A DNA stretch of 64,000 nucleotides from a virus, in IMG/VR virus record IMGVR_UViG_3300028563_000018, positions 1 through 64,000 of that record; one strand, 5' to 3'. The position numbers and the translations under genes are program-made. Below the pieces are notes generated by a model that saw only the letters and a list, made by a program, of their open reading frames with translations, had not been told where the DNA came from and ran no database searches. Every line of letters begins with the position of its first letter. Position 1 is the first letter of the stretch. Below are positions 30,312-40,159 of the stretch, piece by piece.

Positions 30312-30670
30312 GTCGATCCGCACTTCGCCTTGATGGTGTCGAACACGTTCGGCGCCGACTGAAGGTGTTTGGCCGAGGCCAGGGCTGACGCGTCGTCGCG
30401 GTTGAACGAAGCCAGGATGATCTTGCCGATGTCGATGCGGAACTGTTGCTCGGCATCGTCGGCGACCTTCGACTTGCAGTCACCGTGCGACGACAGTGAC
30501 GCAACCGCGTGCAGGCTGTTGTCGCTGCTGAACGAGACGAACATGGTCGTCATCGTCACGATCAGGATGATGAAGGCGAGTAAGAGCGCCGACCAGAGCG
30601 TGCGAGGTGACAGAAGGTGCACGGTGTCGGTACTCCGTTGCAGTGCGTCGTCGCGGTCGGGCTCAATCAT
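30308..30670 (-). CDS. small membrane protein at the end of the late operon (holin candidate)
   Basis: 120 residues from ATG 30670, with AGGAG upstream. One strong hydrophobic helix (residues ~27-50, LWSALLLAFIILIVTMTTMF) with a charged cytoplasmic-looking N-terminus and a polar, two-Cys C-terminal domain. Its position after the tail genes is where many actinophages keep holins; a single-span holin or membrane accessory is possible, but no family motif confirms it. It overlaps the preceding membrane gene by 8 nt. Confidence 0.55.
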   Translation of the reverse strand: MIEPDRDDALQRSTDTVHLLSPRTLWSALLLAFIILIVTMTTMFVSFSSDNSLHAVASLSSHGDCKSKVADDAEQQFRIDIGKIILASFNRDDASALASAKHLQSAPNVFDTIKAKCGST

Positions 30671-31004
30671 TGAAGAACTCCTGTGGGATCTGAATCCGAC
30701 CGTCGCGGCGAATCGCCTCGACGAGCATTTCAAGTCGTCGATCGCACCGCGCGTTCTCGGCTTCCAAGGCTTCACATCTTTTTCTGAGCGGATCGATCAA
30801 CTGCGTGCGGCTCATTCGGTTCGCACCGATGAGTTGGATAACGAGATACACAACGACGGCAAACAAGCCGAGTACGCCGCCGCCTGCAACCCACTGCGAA
30901 AGTTCCTGCGGCACGGCAACCCCAACGCGACTTACGTGATACCCGCGACCGCCGAGGTCGAATCCGTTCTTCCCCGACGGCCCGCGAGCGCCGAACCGCC
31001 ACAA
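30663..31004 (-). CDS. membrane protein with C-terminal coiled coil
   Basis: 113 residues from TTG 31004 (a shorter version from an internal GTG, beginning at the PQELSQW residues, is possible). One membrane helix (VLGLFAVVVYLVIQLIG) followed by a charged coiled coil (KRCEALEAENARCDRRLEML). This one-helix-plus-coil design is typical of small proteins next to phage holins. It probably works with the 30308-30670 product. Confidence 0.55.
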   Translation of the reverse strand: MWRFGARGPSGKNGFDLGGRGYHVSRVGVAVPQELSQWVAGGGVLGLFAVVVYLVIQLIGANRMSRTQLIDPLRKRCEALEAENARCDRRLEMLVEAIRRDGRIQIPQEFFND

Positions 31005-31063
31005 GTGCGGTCCTGTGATTCTGTCAAGGACGCCACGCTCGGTGCGAGTGATCGCGCGCGTCT

Positions 31064-32050
31064 TTAGTGGGGTGCACCAAGTCTTCCGATGTCATGCACC
31101 GAGAACGAGAGGAACGTCGTCGCGTTCTGGATCCCCATCACTCCAGTCGCGCACGTGGCACGCAACTTGCGTGTGACCGCAGGGTTGCCGATGCCCGCCT
31201 CGATGTAGGTCCAGTTGAGCGTTTCGAAGTCACCAGCGTTGGGAACGCGCAGCACCGCGTGATCGAGCTCGACGTTGGTGTCCGTGCAGAGTCGGATCAC
31301 GCAGTCGCCATCGTTCGTGTTGTTCGACACGAGCGCCCTGATCCGGAACTCGTACACGCGATTCAGATACGAGGTGTAAGTCAATGCGGCCGGGACGGCT
31401 CCGTTCGCCAGGACATCGACCTCGGTGGTGATCGACCCCTGGTTGATGCCGTTGAAGAGCGAGTTGATGTAACCCCAGGAGGTATTCCATGGCGGTGTCC
31501 AACCAATGATGGGGTCCTGGAAATAGAGGGTATTCCCGGTGTCAGTCTCGTAGATGCAGTCGCCCTCCACCGGGAACGCAGGGCGTGTGGTCGACGTGCA
31601 AATCGTGTAGTGCGTAATGGCGGGACTGCTCACTGCCAGTCGAGCGATGTCCTCGGTAGTCGTGCTGAAGATTCCGCCCGCTTGGAGAATTTCAAGCTGT
31701 TCACCGCCGGTGAGGGGCGTCGCGGCGACGGTCAGACCAGAGATGTCAGTAGGCACAGTGATTGTCGTAGACGAGTCTGCGCCGAGCCCGGCGATGTAGC
31801 GCGACCCAGAGCGCCCGACCACGCGCACCGTGTCGCCCGCGACGGGAGCGATCCCGAATCCGTAGGCGATTGAGACGGGGAGTGTCGCTCCGGTCATGAG
31901 GACGCTTGCGTGGCGCGACACGTCGTCGACCACCTGGACGACTCCAAACTCGTCGGGAGGTACGAGCTTGTTGACGGTGTCCGTCGCGATCTTTCGCATG
32001 TAGTCGCGCATGCGCGCTGCGACGTGAACATCCTTGAAGGTCGCGCTCAT
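31064..32050 (-). CDS. minor tail / baseplate-hub-like protein
   Basis: 328 residues, ATG 32050 overlapping the upstream stop. An N-terminal helix (~5-30) precedes an OB-fold-like region (VVQVVDDVSRH...GDTVRVVGRSGSRYIAGL, ~36-90). A glycine/Thr-rich middle leads to a C-terminal beta-sandwich-like domain (~200-328) of the receptor- or carbohydrate-binding kind. Last of three minor tail proteins; probably a tail-tip component. Confidence 0.6.
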   Translation of the reverse strand: MSATFKDVHVAARMRDYMRKIATDTVNKLVPPDEFGVVQVVDDVSRHASVLMTGATLPVSIAYGFGIAPVAGDTVRVVGRSGSRYIAGLGADSSTTITVPTDISGLTVAATPLTGGEQLEILQAGGIFSTTTEDIARLAVSSPAITHYTICTSTTRPAFPVEGDCIYETDTGNTLYFQDPIIGWTPPWNTSWGYINSLFNGINQGSITTEVDVLANGAVPAALTYTSYLNRVYEFRIRALVSNNTNDGDCVIRLCTDTNVELDHAVLRVPNAGDFETLNWTYIEAGIGNPAVTRKLRATCATGVMGIQNATTFLSFSVHDIGRLGAPH

Positions 32051-33825
32051 ACGACGGACACCACCCTCTTCATCACGCCCGTCATTGGGTCGATCCCCAT
32101 CGGGATCTCAAAACTCGACAACAGGTAGTTGGTCGGCTGACCGAGTTCGGGATCAGGATCGACGTACGAGACGACATCGCCGCCGTCGAGCCAGGGGACA
32201 ACGATGCTCGTGAAGTCAATTTCGTAGCTCTCGAGCGCCATGACTTTGAGGTAGGCCGCGGCGAGCGTGGCGGCTTCCTGGTCACTGGCGACCAGGCTCG
32301 ACAGGAACGACCATGTCCGGTCGCCGATGCCGGGGTTACTTCCGTCACCCAGGCCAGATGTCGCGTCGCCGACGTACACGGGCGAGCTCGGGTCGGTGAC
32401 CAACGCCTCGGCGAAAACGAGGGAGTTACTCTGGCCCGATCCGCGCACGACGATGTGGTTGTAGAGGCTGGAGTCGTTCGTGCTGCGCACCGGTGGCGAA
32501 TCGCCCGCGACCAAACTGCCATCGGGATCGCCACCCTTGAAGGTCCACACCGGAGCGAAGGTCGTGGGATCTTGGAACGGTCGCACAAGCAAGGTGCTCT
32601 GCGCCGTGAAGAAGATTTCGTAGCCCAGAGCGTTGAGAATGGTTTGCAAGGATGCCAGTCTCGTGCTGTCGGCTTGGAAGGTCTGGTCGAACGCCAGACG
32701 CGGCGCCGTACCCGCCGCCCACGGCACTGACACGTTCGTGATGCCGGCATCGGCAGCGACGGCTTGGACGATCACTCCGACGTCTGTACCGGCCGTGAAA
32801 GTCACTGTGTTGGCGTACTGGGAAGTGATCAAGCGCTTCGTGAGATCTCGTCCAGTTACGTGGATGGTCGACGGCACATGCGAGTCTTCGACGCGGTCGA
32901 TCATGAAGTCGCCGATCGGCACCTCAAAGAGTTGCGAGTTCCCGTAGTAGAAGCCGTAGTAGGCGCGAATGATCTTGTCGTACCAGAGTTGTCCGACACC
33001 GATCCGAAGACGGCTATCGGTGGGGACGAAGTTGATGTCGAGCGTGCGGCGCTCATCGCGTGTGATGTCGACCGAAACGCTGCCACCAGCGTTCATCTCG
33101 ATCGGGCACGCACTCGATGGCATCCAAAGCGTCGACTGATCAGCCTCGTAAATCTCCAACCGACGCGAAATCTGCACACGGCCGGCGAGCAGTCGCTTCG
33201 TTTGCGAGACGGTGGGCGGTCCACCGGTGCCGATGCCGCCGCCACCGACCGTGCCGGTTGGAGGTCCACCAGTGGAGGGTGGTCCACCGCCGCTCCCACC
33301 GCCGCCGGGAATGGTGCCGTACTCGAGGAGAAGATCCTGTCCGTTTTCGAGAAGTAGTTCGGCGCCGGATTCCAACAGAAGAGAAACGCCAGGGCCACCG
33401 GCGGTGCCACCGCCAGGGCCACTGCCACTGCCCCCGCCGCCCGACCCTCCACCTCCAGAGCCCCCGCCGCCGGTTGGGACCACAACCTCAAGTGCAAGCG
33501 GTTGACCCGATTCAAGAAGAAGTGAACCTCCCGACTCGGCCAAAAGTGCGACGGTGTCGCCGCCGCCCCCTGGAGCCGGAGTAGGTGGGTCGGTGATGGC
33601 AGCACCGAACGCATGCGCAGCAGGGGACGTTCCGTTGACGCCCCGGATTACATTCCAAAAGGTGAGATCGGAAGGATACGACAGCCCCGTCACCGTCATC
33701 TGTTCCGAGTCGATCAGAATGTTGAAAGGGAACGATGTCAGTGGAAAGGTACTGCTGAGCGCCTGGATGTTGAGTTGGATGCCGGGCGGTCCCGCAACGG
33801 TCTCGCCAAGGGTTGCGTGACTCAT
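32047..33825 (-). CDS. minor tail protein with Gly/Ser linkers and LLLESG repeats
   Basis: 592 residues, ATG 33825. Residues ~85-205 hold repeated LLLESG / LALE / LLLEYG units separated by GGGGS-type linkers and a Gly/Pro-rich stretch. The downstream ~390 residues (SRRLEIYEADQSTLW to the end) resemble hub proteins of siphophage tail tips, with ITRDERRTLDINFVP and a later TGRDLTKRL region. The repeat block probably forms exposed loops or a stalk. Structural assignment is by position. Confidence 0.6.
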   Translation of the reverse strand: MSHATLGETVAGPPGIQLNIQALSSTFPLTSFPFNILIDSEQMTVTGLSYPSDLTFWNVIRGVNGTSPAAHAFGAAITDPPTPAPGGGGDTVALLAESGGSLLLESGQPLALEVVVPTGGGGSGGGGSGGGGSGSGPGGGTAGGPGVSLLLESGAELLLENGQDLLLEYGTIPGGGGSGGGPPSTGGPPTGTVGGGGIGTGGPPTVSQTKRLLAGRVQISRRLEIYEADQSTLWMPSSACPIEMNAGGSVSVDITRDERRTLDINFVPTDSRLRIGVGQLWYDKIIRAYYGFYYGNSQLFEVPIGDFMIDRVEDSHVPSTIHVTGRDLTKRLITSQYANTVTFTAGTDVGVIVQAVAADAGITNVSVPWAAGTAPRLAFDQTFQADSTRLASLQTILNALGYEIFFTAQSTLLVRPFQDPTTFAPVWTFKGGDPDGSLVAGDSPPVRSTNDSSLYNHIVVRGSGQSNSLVFAEALVTDPSSPVYVGDATSGLGDGSNPGIGDRTWSFLSSLVASDQEAATLAAAYLKVMALESYEIDFTSIVVPWLDGGDVVSYVDPDPELGQPTNYLLSSFEIPMGIDPMTGVMKRVVSVV

Positions 33826-35573
33826 AGTGTGCTCGTGTTCGGCAGGACGCCCATGTAGGGGATCGTCAGCACGCCGTATTCACGGACACTCAACCCGGCC
33901 TCTCGCGCAAAGTTCATCTTGTCTACGTCGACCGTGTAGACATCGCCGAAGGGCGTGCGGATCATCAGGTCAAAGCTCTCGTTGATCGCGAGATCCTTGA
34001 GACCGGCGATGATTTGACGCTTCTCGCGCGCGGTTGCGTAGGCGGTGTCGGTCAGGTGCACGGTCAGCGAGCCGTTCACTCCTAGCTTCGTGCTGTACTC
34101 GACGCGTCGCCCACGCCCGAGCAGATGCAACTCGTTCGTGTCGTACTCGTCGTCGAAGGCGTCGCTTGTCACGCCCTCTAGAAGAAAGAAGGAACCAACT
34201 GAACGAAGCACGTACGAGCTCGCCGGCGTGCTGTCCAGGTTCGACGCGAGGAACAGGCTGTAGTTGGAGTTGATCGCAGCGATGTTCGTCTGGACGTTGG
34301 TAGGATCCGAGAGCACGTTCGCGCCGAACCGCGTCGCGACCTGCACAACCTTGTAGTCGTTCAGATCTCCTGCGGCGTAGTCGTGGAAGGTGTAATTCGA
34401 CGAGTTGACCGTCTCGACGTCGATAAGTTCCCACTGATTCGGATCGACGATGCCGCCGAAGCCGGTGACCGTGGTATCCCAGCGACGACGACGGAACACC
34501 CACCAGGCGACCCATGTGCTGTCCTTGGAGGCGTTGGTCCACGCGACCGTCACGTAACCAAGAGTGGCGAAGGGGGAGGGGTCGACCGTGAACGACGGCG
34601 CCGCTGGCGACGACCAGGCAGTCGTGAACGCGTGCGTCCCGTCGCTGGTGAGACCAACTCCGTCAGTGACGTTGACCTGGACGGTGTAGCTGTTGCTGTT
34701 CTTGAGGATCCCGCTCGGCAACGCGAACGAGAGCGGGTTGCCCGCGAGCACGCCTGACAGGTAAACGACGGTGCCACCGGCGGTGACGTCGTAGATGATC
34801 ACCTCATAGAACGCACCAGCCGTCGAATCCGAATACGTCCAGGTGACCGTCGGCGTCGGGTTGGTGATCGCTCCGGTGGGAGCGGTGACGGTGATGACCG
34901 GCGCGTCGGCCAACACGAACGGTACGAGGTCGGAGACTGGTCCTTGCTGGCCGTCCCGATCCCACAAGGTGACAGACCAGTAGAGCTGCTCACCTTTGTG
35001 GCCGACAGCAATCGAGATGCCGCTGATCACGTTGTTGGGCGACGTGACCTTCGTGGTGTCAACGATCGGCGTCAACGTGTGGTCGTAGATGATGATCTGG
35101 TAGGCGGTCTGCGTGTCGCCGGGATCTGTGTCGTTGAACCCCCAAGCGAACACCTGCGAGCCATACAAGGTCGCCGTGCTCGCCAGACTCGACGGCGACA
35201 TATTGATCGCCTTCGGTGGATGCGAGATCGGGAAGACAACATACGGCGACCAGTCACTCGCGACCCAAATGCCTCCGTTGGCGGCGGGTACTGCTCGAGC
35301 GCGCACGTACCAGGTGCCGACACTCAGGCGCTGCGCGTCGGGAATCGTCGCGTTGTGGATCGTGCCGACCTGAGCGAGTGCGCTGTCGGGCTCGACGTAG
35401 TTTCCGGTGTTGGTGGTGAAACCAGCGTCCGACGCCCACTGCCATTCGACCTTGATGAACGGGAACGGCGAGAAGGTCGAGTTGATGATGTTCGCGCTGA
35501 GCACCGGCGTGTCGGTACCCTGCTGCGTCGTGGGACCGATCGCGTGCGGTGGGACAGGCCAGGGATTGCTCAC
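33822..35573 (-). CDS. minor tail protein with fibronectin-like domains
   Basis: 583 residues, GTG 35573 overlapping the tape-measure stop. Several Ser/Thr/Val-rich beta-sandwich units (~30-115, 120-225, 225-320, 325-420) with VEWQW, YIIIYD and TVAWT patterns look like Fn3/Ig domains. The C-terminal ~120 residues form a distinct domain containing EYSTKLGVNGSLTVHL, often seen in distal-tail-type proteins. Probably tail-tip or baseplate with sugar-binding modules. Confidence 0.65.
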   Translation of the reverse strand: MSNPWPVPPHAIGPTTQQGTDTPVLSANIINSTFSPFPFIKVEWQWASDAGFTTNTGNYVEPDSALAQVGTIHNATIPDAQRLSVGTWYVRARAVPAANGGIWVASDWSPYVVFPISHPPKAINMSPSSLASTATLYGSQVFAWGFNDTDPGDTQTAYQIIIYDHTLTPIVDTTKVTSPNNVISGISIAVGHKGEQLYWSVTLWDRDGQQGPVSDLVPFVLADAPVITVTAPTGAITNPTPTVTWTYSDSTAGAFYEVIIYDVTAGGTVVYLSGVLAGNPLSFALPSGILKNSNSYTVQVNVTDGVGLTSDGTHAFTTAWSSPAAPSFTVDPSPFATLGYVTVAWTNASKDSTWVAWWVFRRRRWDTTVTGFGGIVDPNQWELIDVETVNSSNYTFHDYAAGDLNDYKVVQVATRFGANVLSDPTNVQTNIAAINSNYSLFLASNLDSTPASSYVLRSVGSFFLLEGVTSDAFDDEYDTNELHLLGRGRRVEYSTKLGVNGSLTVHLTDTAYATAREKRQIIAGLKDLAINESFDLMIRTPFGDVYTVDVDKMNFAREAGLSVREYGVLTIPYMGVLPNTSTL

Positions 35574-38500
35574 GACATCGACTCCAGGTTCCGAATAAAG
35601 GCTTCCGCGTCGTCGCCGTTCTTGACATTCGGGAAGACGAGGTCGCCATGGAAATGATTCTCCGTCTTCGAGGAACCACTCGTCACGAGCGTGTTACCGC
35701 CCTTGTCGATGAACTTCTCCATGCGGTCCATCGTTCCGACGAGTCGAGACATTGAGAACCCAGACGGCAACGGTGCCACGAGCTCGGGACGGCCGGCTTC
35801 GGCGATTCGTGCGTGGATGCCGCCGGGTACCGGCTGCGCGATGCCACCTTCGGCCAGGTGGAACCCGAGCACCGACTTCACGATCGGGCCGACGATTGGC
35901 AGACCTTCGATGACACCCACGCCGGGGATGTTCTTCGCTGCATTCTGCATGCCCGTGAGCAATCCACCGAACAGGCTCTTGCCAGTGTCCAGCAGCCACG
36001 TAGACGTGTCGCCAAGCGCACCAAGGATCGTGTTCTTCAAGCCCGAGAAGAAGGGCGAGACGAAGTTGTTCCACACGCTCTGGATGCCGTTCCACGCGTC
36101 GTTCATGAGGTTCGATCCCCACGTCAGGAACCGACCACCGGTGCCTGCGACGGCGCCTGAGATCCGATCCCAGGTCCGAGCGAAGAACGGTTGGATGTAC
36201 TGATTCCAGACCTGGCCGATGCCGCCGAACATCTGCACCATGAGGCCTTCGCCCCAGTTGAAAAGGTCACGTCCGATGTTGCCGAGCGCGTGCACGATCT
36301 TCGACGGCAGCTTCTTGAACCAGGTCTCGATCCCGTTGACGATGTCGGGGATGATCGAGTGACCGAGGAGCTTGTCGTACGCCCACACAAATGGATGGAT
36401 GATCGCTTCGCCGACGCCGATGAGACCTTCCCAAAGATTCCTCCCCAAGCTCTTGAACCCGTCCACCATCGCACCAGGGAGACTCTTGATCCAAGGGAAT
36501 GCGGTCTTGTCCCACCAGTCCTGGAATGAGTGCCAGTTCTGCTTGAACTCGTCGAAGCTTGGGCTCGGCATGTGGATGTTCAGGATGTCGAGCTTCGTCT
36601 GGACGTGCTGCTGCCACCAGCCGCCGGGGCCAGCGAACTCGTTCCAGGAGTCCTTGAAAGGCTTCGTAAAGATGTCGCCGAACTTCACCCTGCCGAATGC
36701 CTTCTTGACTCCGTTCTGGTATGAGTCGACGAGCTTCTGAAGATCCTCGGGGTCGGACGGCACGGATGTCGGCAAACCCGGTACCTTGATGTTCCCGGCG
36801 CCAGCAGCGTCGGCGAGCGCGCTGTTGAAGTCTCCTGCGCTCGATGCTGCGTTCTTGAACGTCTGGTCGATCGCCTGGATCATCGACTGGATCGTGTCGT
36901 AGGTATCGCCGAGCGCAGAGAGCTTGTCGTTCTGCGTCTCGTACGTCGCGTTCAGCTTGTCGTGCGCGACCTGGGCGTTCTTGACGACGACCTCCTGATC
37001 CTTCACGCGGTCGTTCGCGAAGCGGTAGCTCGTCGTGAGGGCGTCGACCTTGCGCTTCTCGAATTCGACGCCTGCGATGATGCGGTCGAACGGCATCGCC
37101 TTCATGGCGGTCGCGGCCTGGTTGATCTGGCGAGTCAGCGGATCGAACTCGATCGACTGCTGGAGGTTGAGTTCGTCGCCCTTCTTCTGGAGGTTCGTGA
37201 TTTCCTGCTCGAGCTTCGTCATCTGGTCGACGGCGTCCGACAGACCCGAACCCGAACCAGTGATCGCGTTGATCTGGTCGTTGAACGGCGCGAGCACATC
37301 GGACCCTGCGCCCTGGAGTCGGAGCGCGTTGCGTTGACCTGTGAGCAGCTCGAGTTGGCCGTGGATGTCGTCGAGGTTGCCCTTGGCGTCTTGGAGCTTG
37401 TCGAGCTTAAGTTGGAGTTTGTCAATCGCGATCCCGTTGTTGAAGATCGCGTTGGACATCTTCGTTTGGCCGGGCAACGGGGTGTTCGACCATTTGTCGA
37501 GGGCGGTCTGCGCGTCGTTCAGCTTGGAACTGAACCCGTCAGCGACGGCCTGCAAATTCGTGAGCTTCGTCTGCTCGACGTCGAGGATCTTCTGCGAGGC
37601 AGTGAGCTTCGCGTTCAGCTTGTCGACGACAATCTCCTGGCGACCGTAGGCCGCGGTAACGCGATCGAGGTCTGTGTAGAGCGTGCCCTCGATGCCAAGA
37701 CCGCGAGCCGCGGCGTTCCCCGCAGCGGACCCTCCTTGTGAGCCGATCGCCTTGATGGCCTGAGCGTTCTCAAGCGCGCGCTGGCCCGCGATGACGTCCG
37801 TCATGGCGCCGTTGAAGGCCTTGATGTCGGAGACGGCAGCCCGGAATGCCGTCCCGAGGTTCCCAAGCGACTTGTACTTCGCAGAGATGACGTCCACGCC
37901 AGCGACAACCAGGTCGACCAGAGAGGGACTGTGTCGCTGGAAGGGGTTCAAGTAATCCTGGAGCGCCTGCCAGATCGCCTGGCCGAACTGGACGACGACT
38001 CGCAGAACGCCGAGGAGTGCGTTGCCGACGTAGCCCGGAAGTTTTCCGAGAGCCGATACGACCGATTGAATCCCGTCGTTGATCTGGCTGCTGAAAACTG
38101 CGAGCAGTGCGATGACGCCTGCCGCGAGCGCGCCGATCGCGATCTCGGGGCCAGCGGCGAGCGCTGCGGCAAAAGCCTCCGCGGCGAATGCTCCGATCGC
38201 AGGAAGCGTGATGCCGATCCCAGCGAACGCCGCCTCGAAAACGGCCGCTGCTGCGGCTCCGATCGGCGCCATGGCGGGGACGATGACGCCATCCCAGATG
38301 ATCAACATCGCTACGGCCAGCGCAGCCAAGGTCTCCTTCGTGGCTTCAAACGCTGTGATGAACGCGACTCCGGCCGCGGTCCCGATCGTTGCCATCGCAG
38401 GAACGATCGTGTCTTCCCAGAGGACCAACAGGGGAAGTGCGATTGCTGAAAACACCTTTTGGGCGACCGTGAACGCGGTCTCGAATGCGAGTGCGGCAGC

Positions 38501-40159
38501 GGCGCCGATGTCACCCATGATCGGAAGAATCACGTCTTCCCAGGCGACAAGCGCAGCGGTAGCCGCAGTCTCGAATGCACCCATCACGGCGGTGCCCGCC
38601 GCAGCGAAGACCGGCTCGAGCGCGAGCAACGCCTCCTGGAAACCGCCTACGAGAATTCCCACAGTGGCGGCGATGAGTTGAATCACACCCCCGAGCACAG
38701 CATCGAGGCCCATGAAAAGTGCCTGAACGCTCCCGCTCAGGATCGACATGATCCCTTCGGAACCAAGGACCTTCGCGAACGTGTCAGCGAGTAGACCAAG
38801 AGCCTTGATGGGCAGCAAAAGCGCCTTGCCGACGCCACCCAACACGACGATGAGACCGCCGACGATGCGAACGACTGGCCCAAGTACCGCAAGCAGTCCC
38901 AGCCAGTAGAGAATTTGCTTCTGCGTCTGGGGGCTCAGGTTGGTGAATGACTTCACGAGTTGAGTCACCATCTGGGCGAGCTCGAACAGCGCCGGCAACG
39001 CCGGGATGATGGCGTCAGCCAGGGCGTTCTCAAGCGACGTCTTGATGATCTGGAAGCGCTGCGGGTTCGACGACAGGATCGTGTTCAAGTCCTGCGTCAT
39101 GCGCTTGAGTGCGTCGGTCTGGTTGCCCGTCTCGTGGAGCACCTTGTTGTAGTTGGAGAGCGGGTCGACGATGGCGCGTAGGAGGGTGTCCAGACCGTTG
39201 ACCTGAATCTTGCTGGCAGCCGTTGTGCCAATCAAAGCCTGCTGGGCCGGATTCAGCTTGTTGAACTTCTGGGCGAGAAGTTCCAGCCGTTGGGCACCGT
39301 TCAAACTTTGGTAGCTGGCGTCCAGCACGTTGATGCCGAACTCCTTCATCAAGTCGGAAGTCGCCTTCGTTGGAGTGAAGAGCTTCTCCAGGATTCTCGA
39401 AAGAACGGTTCCGGCGTTCTGTGCGGATCCTGACGCCGGCACGAGCGCAGCCACCATGGCGCCGTAGTGCTGGAGGTCGACTCCGACCGTGCGCGCCGTT
39501 CCTGCGCCCTTGGTCATCGAGTCGAACAGATCGGCGAGCGAGACCTGCGTCGTATCCGAGATCAAGTTGAGTTCGGCGATGGCCTTGTGCAGTCCGTCGG
39601 CGGTGAGCCCCCACTGCTGACGGAGCGCGATCACGGCCGACGCGGCATCGGATGCGCTCTGCCCTGACAGCAACATTGCCTGCGCAGTGAGGTCGGTCAG
39701 CTTGAGTAGTGCTGAGCCCTGAGCGCCCGCCTTGGCCCACGCTGTGCCGATGTTGATGATGTCGGACTGCTGGATACCGTAGAGCGAGGACAGGGCTTCA
39801 AAACCCTGTCGAAGAAGCGTGATGTCTTTGATCGGCCCTTGGTACACGCGCTGCAACTGCGCGCCCGCCGTCTCGTTCTGGAGAGCGAAATGGGTCGCGG
39901 CTGCACCCGCGATAACTATCGGGAGGGTGAACGTGTTGGTCAGTTGTCGACCGGCCGTCTGGAGTCGCTGACCGAACTTTTCGACGGTGCTGATCGCAGA
40001 CGAGACCTTGGCGATTGCCTGGTCGATCGCAGAGGTGTTCGTGATCGATCCGCTGCCGAGCCCACGACCAATAGAACTGAGGCGCTTGTTGATTGCTGCA
40101 ACTTGCGCGTCGAGGTTCTGGGCTCGTACCACCACCTGGATGTTGAGAACCGAGTCCAT
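35570..40159 (-). CDS. tape measure protein
   Basis: 1529 residues, ATG 40159 adjacent to the tail-chaperone frameshift product. The N-terminus (VVVRAQNLDAQVAAINKR) and the TP901-like core (~75-330, LTDLTAQAMLLSGQSASDAASA) identify a tape measure. A hydrophobic region (~395-660) contains three ~40-residue Ala-rich repeats with the WEDVILPI/WEDTIVPA/WDGVIVPA signature, followed by long coiled coils (~790-1100) and membrane-active helices. Using the usual ~1.5 angstrom per residue gives a tail near 230 nm, an estimate only. Confidence 0.9.
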   Translation of the reverse strand: MDSVLNIQVVVRAQNLDAQVAAINKRLSSIGRGLGSGSITNTSAIDQAIAKVSSAISTVEKFGQRLQTAGRQLTNTFTLPIVIAGAAATHFALQNETAGAQLQRVYQGPIKDITLLRQGFEALSSLYGIQQSDIINIGTAWAKAGAQGSALLKLTDLTAQAMLLSGQSASDAASAVIALRQQWGLTADGLHKAIAELNLISDTTQVSLADLFDSMTKGAGTARTVGVDLQHYGAMVAALVPASGSAQNAGTVLSRILEKLFTPTKATSDLMKEFGINVLDASYQSLNGAQRLELLAQKFNKLNPAQQALIGTTAASKIQVNGLDTLLRAIVDPLSNYNKVLHETGNQTDALKRMTQDLNTILSSNPQRFQIIKTSLENALADAIIPALPALFELAQMVTQLVKSFTNLSPQTQKQILYWLGLLAVLGPVVRIVGGLIVVLGGVGKALLLPIKALGLLADTFAKVLGSEGIMSILSGSVQALFMGLDAVLGGVIQLIAATVGILVGGFQEALLALEPVFAAAGTAVMGAFETAATAALVAWEDVILPIMGDIGAAAALAFETAFTVAQKVFSAIALPLLVLWEDTIVPAMATIGTAAGVAFITAFEATKETLAALAVAMLIIWDGVIVPAMAPIGAAAAAVFEAAFAGIGITLPAIGAFAAEAFAAALAAGPEIAIGALAAGVIALLAVFSSQINDGIQSVVSALGKLPGYVGNALLGVLRVVVQFGQAIWQALQDYLNPFQRHSPSLVDLVVAGVDVISAKYKSLGNLGTAFRAAVSDIKAFNGAMTDVIAGQRALENAQAIKAIGSQGGSAAGNAAARGLGIEGTLYTDLDRVTAAYGRQEIVVDKLNAKLTASQKILDVEQTKLTNLQAVADGFSSKLNDAQTALDKWSNTPLPGQTKMSNAIFNNGIAIDKLQLKLDKLQDAKGNLDDIHGQLELLTGQRNALRLQGAGSDVLAPFNDQINAITGSGSGLSDAVDQMTKLEQEITNLQKKGDELNLQQSIEFDPLTRQINQAATAMKAMPFDRIIAGVEFEKRKVDALTTSYRFANDRVKDQEVVVKNAQVAHDKLNATYETQNDKLSALGDTYDTIQSMIQAIDQTFKNAASSAGDFNSALADAAGAGNIKVPGLPTSVPSDPEDLQKLVDSYQNGVKKAFGRVKFGDIFTKPFKDSWNEFAGPGGWWQQHVQTKLDILNIHMPSPSFDEFKQNWHSFQDWWDKTAFPWIKSLPGAMVDGFKSLGRNLWEGLIGVGEAIIHPFVWAYDKLLGHSIIPDIVNGIETWFKKLPSKIVHALGNIGRDLFNWGEGLMVQMFGGIGQVWNQYIQPFFARTWDRISGAVAGTGGRFLTWGSNLMNDAWNGIQSVWNNFVSPFFSGLKNTILGALGDTSTWLLDTGKSLFGGLLTGMQNAAKNIPGVGVIEGLPIVGPIVKSVLGFHLAEGGIAQPVPGGIHARIAEAGRPELVAPLPSGFSMSRLVGTMDRMEKFIDKGGNTLVTSGSSKTENHFHGDLVFPNVKNGDDAEAFIRNLESMS

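Noticed and set aside
36108-36122. GGTTCGATCCCC string suggesting a tRNA T-arm
   Set aside because: It lies within tape measure codons and lacks acceptor and anticodon stems.
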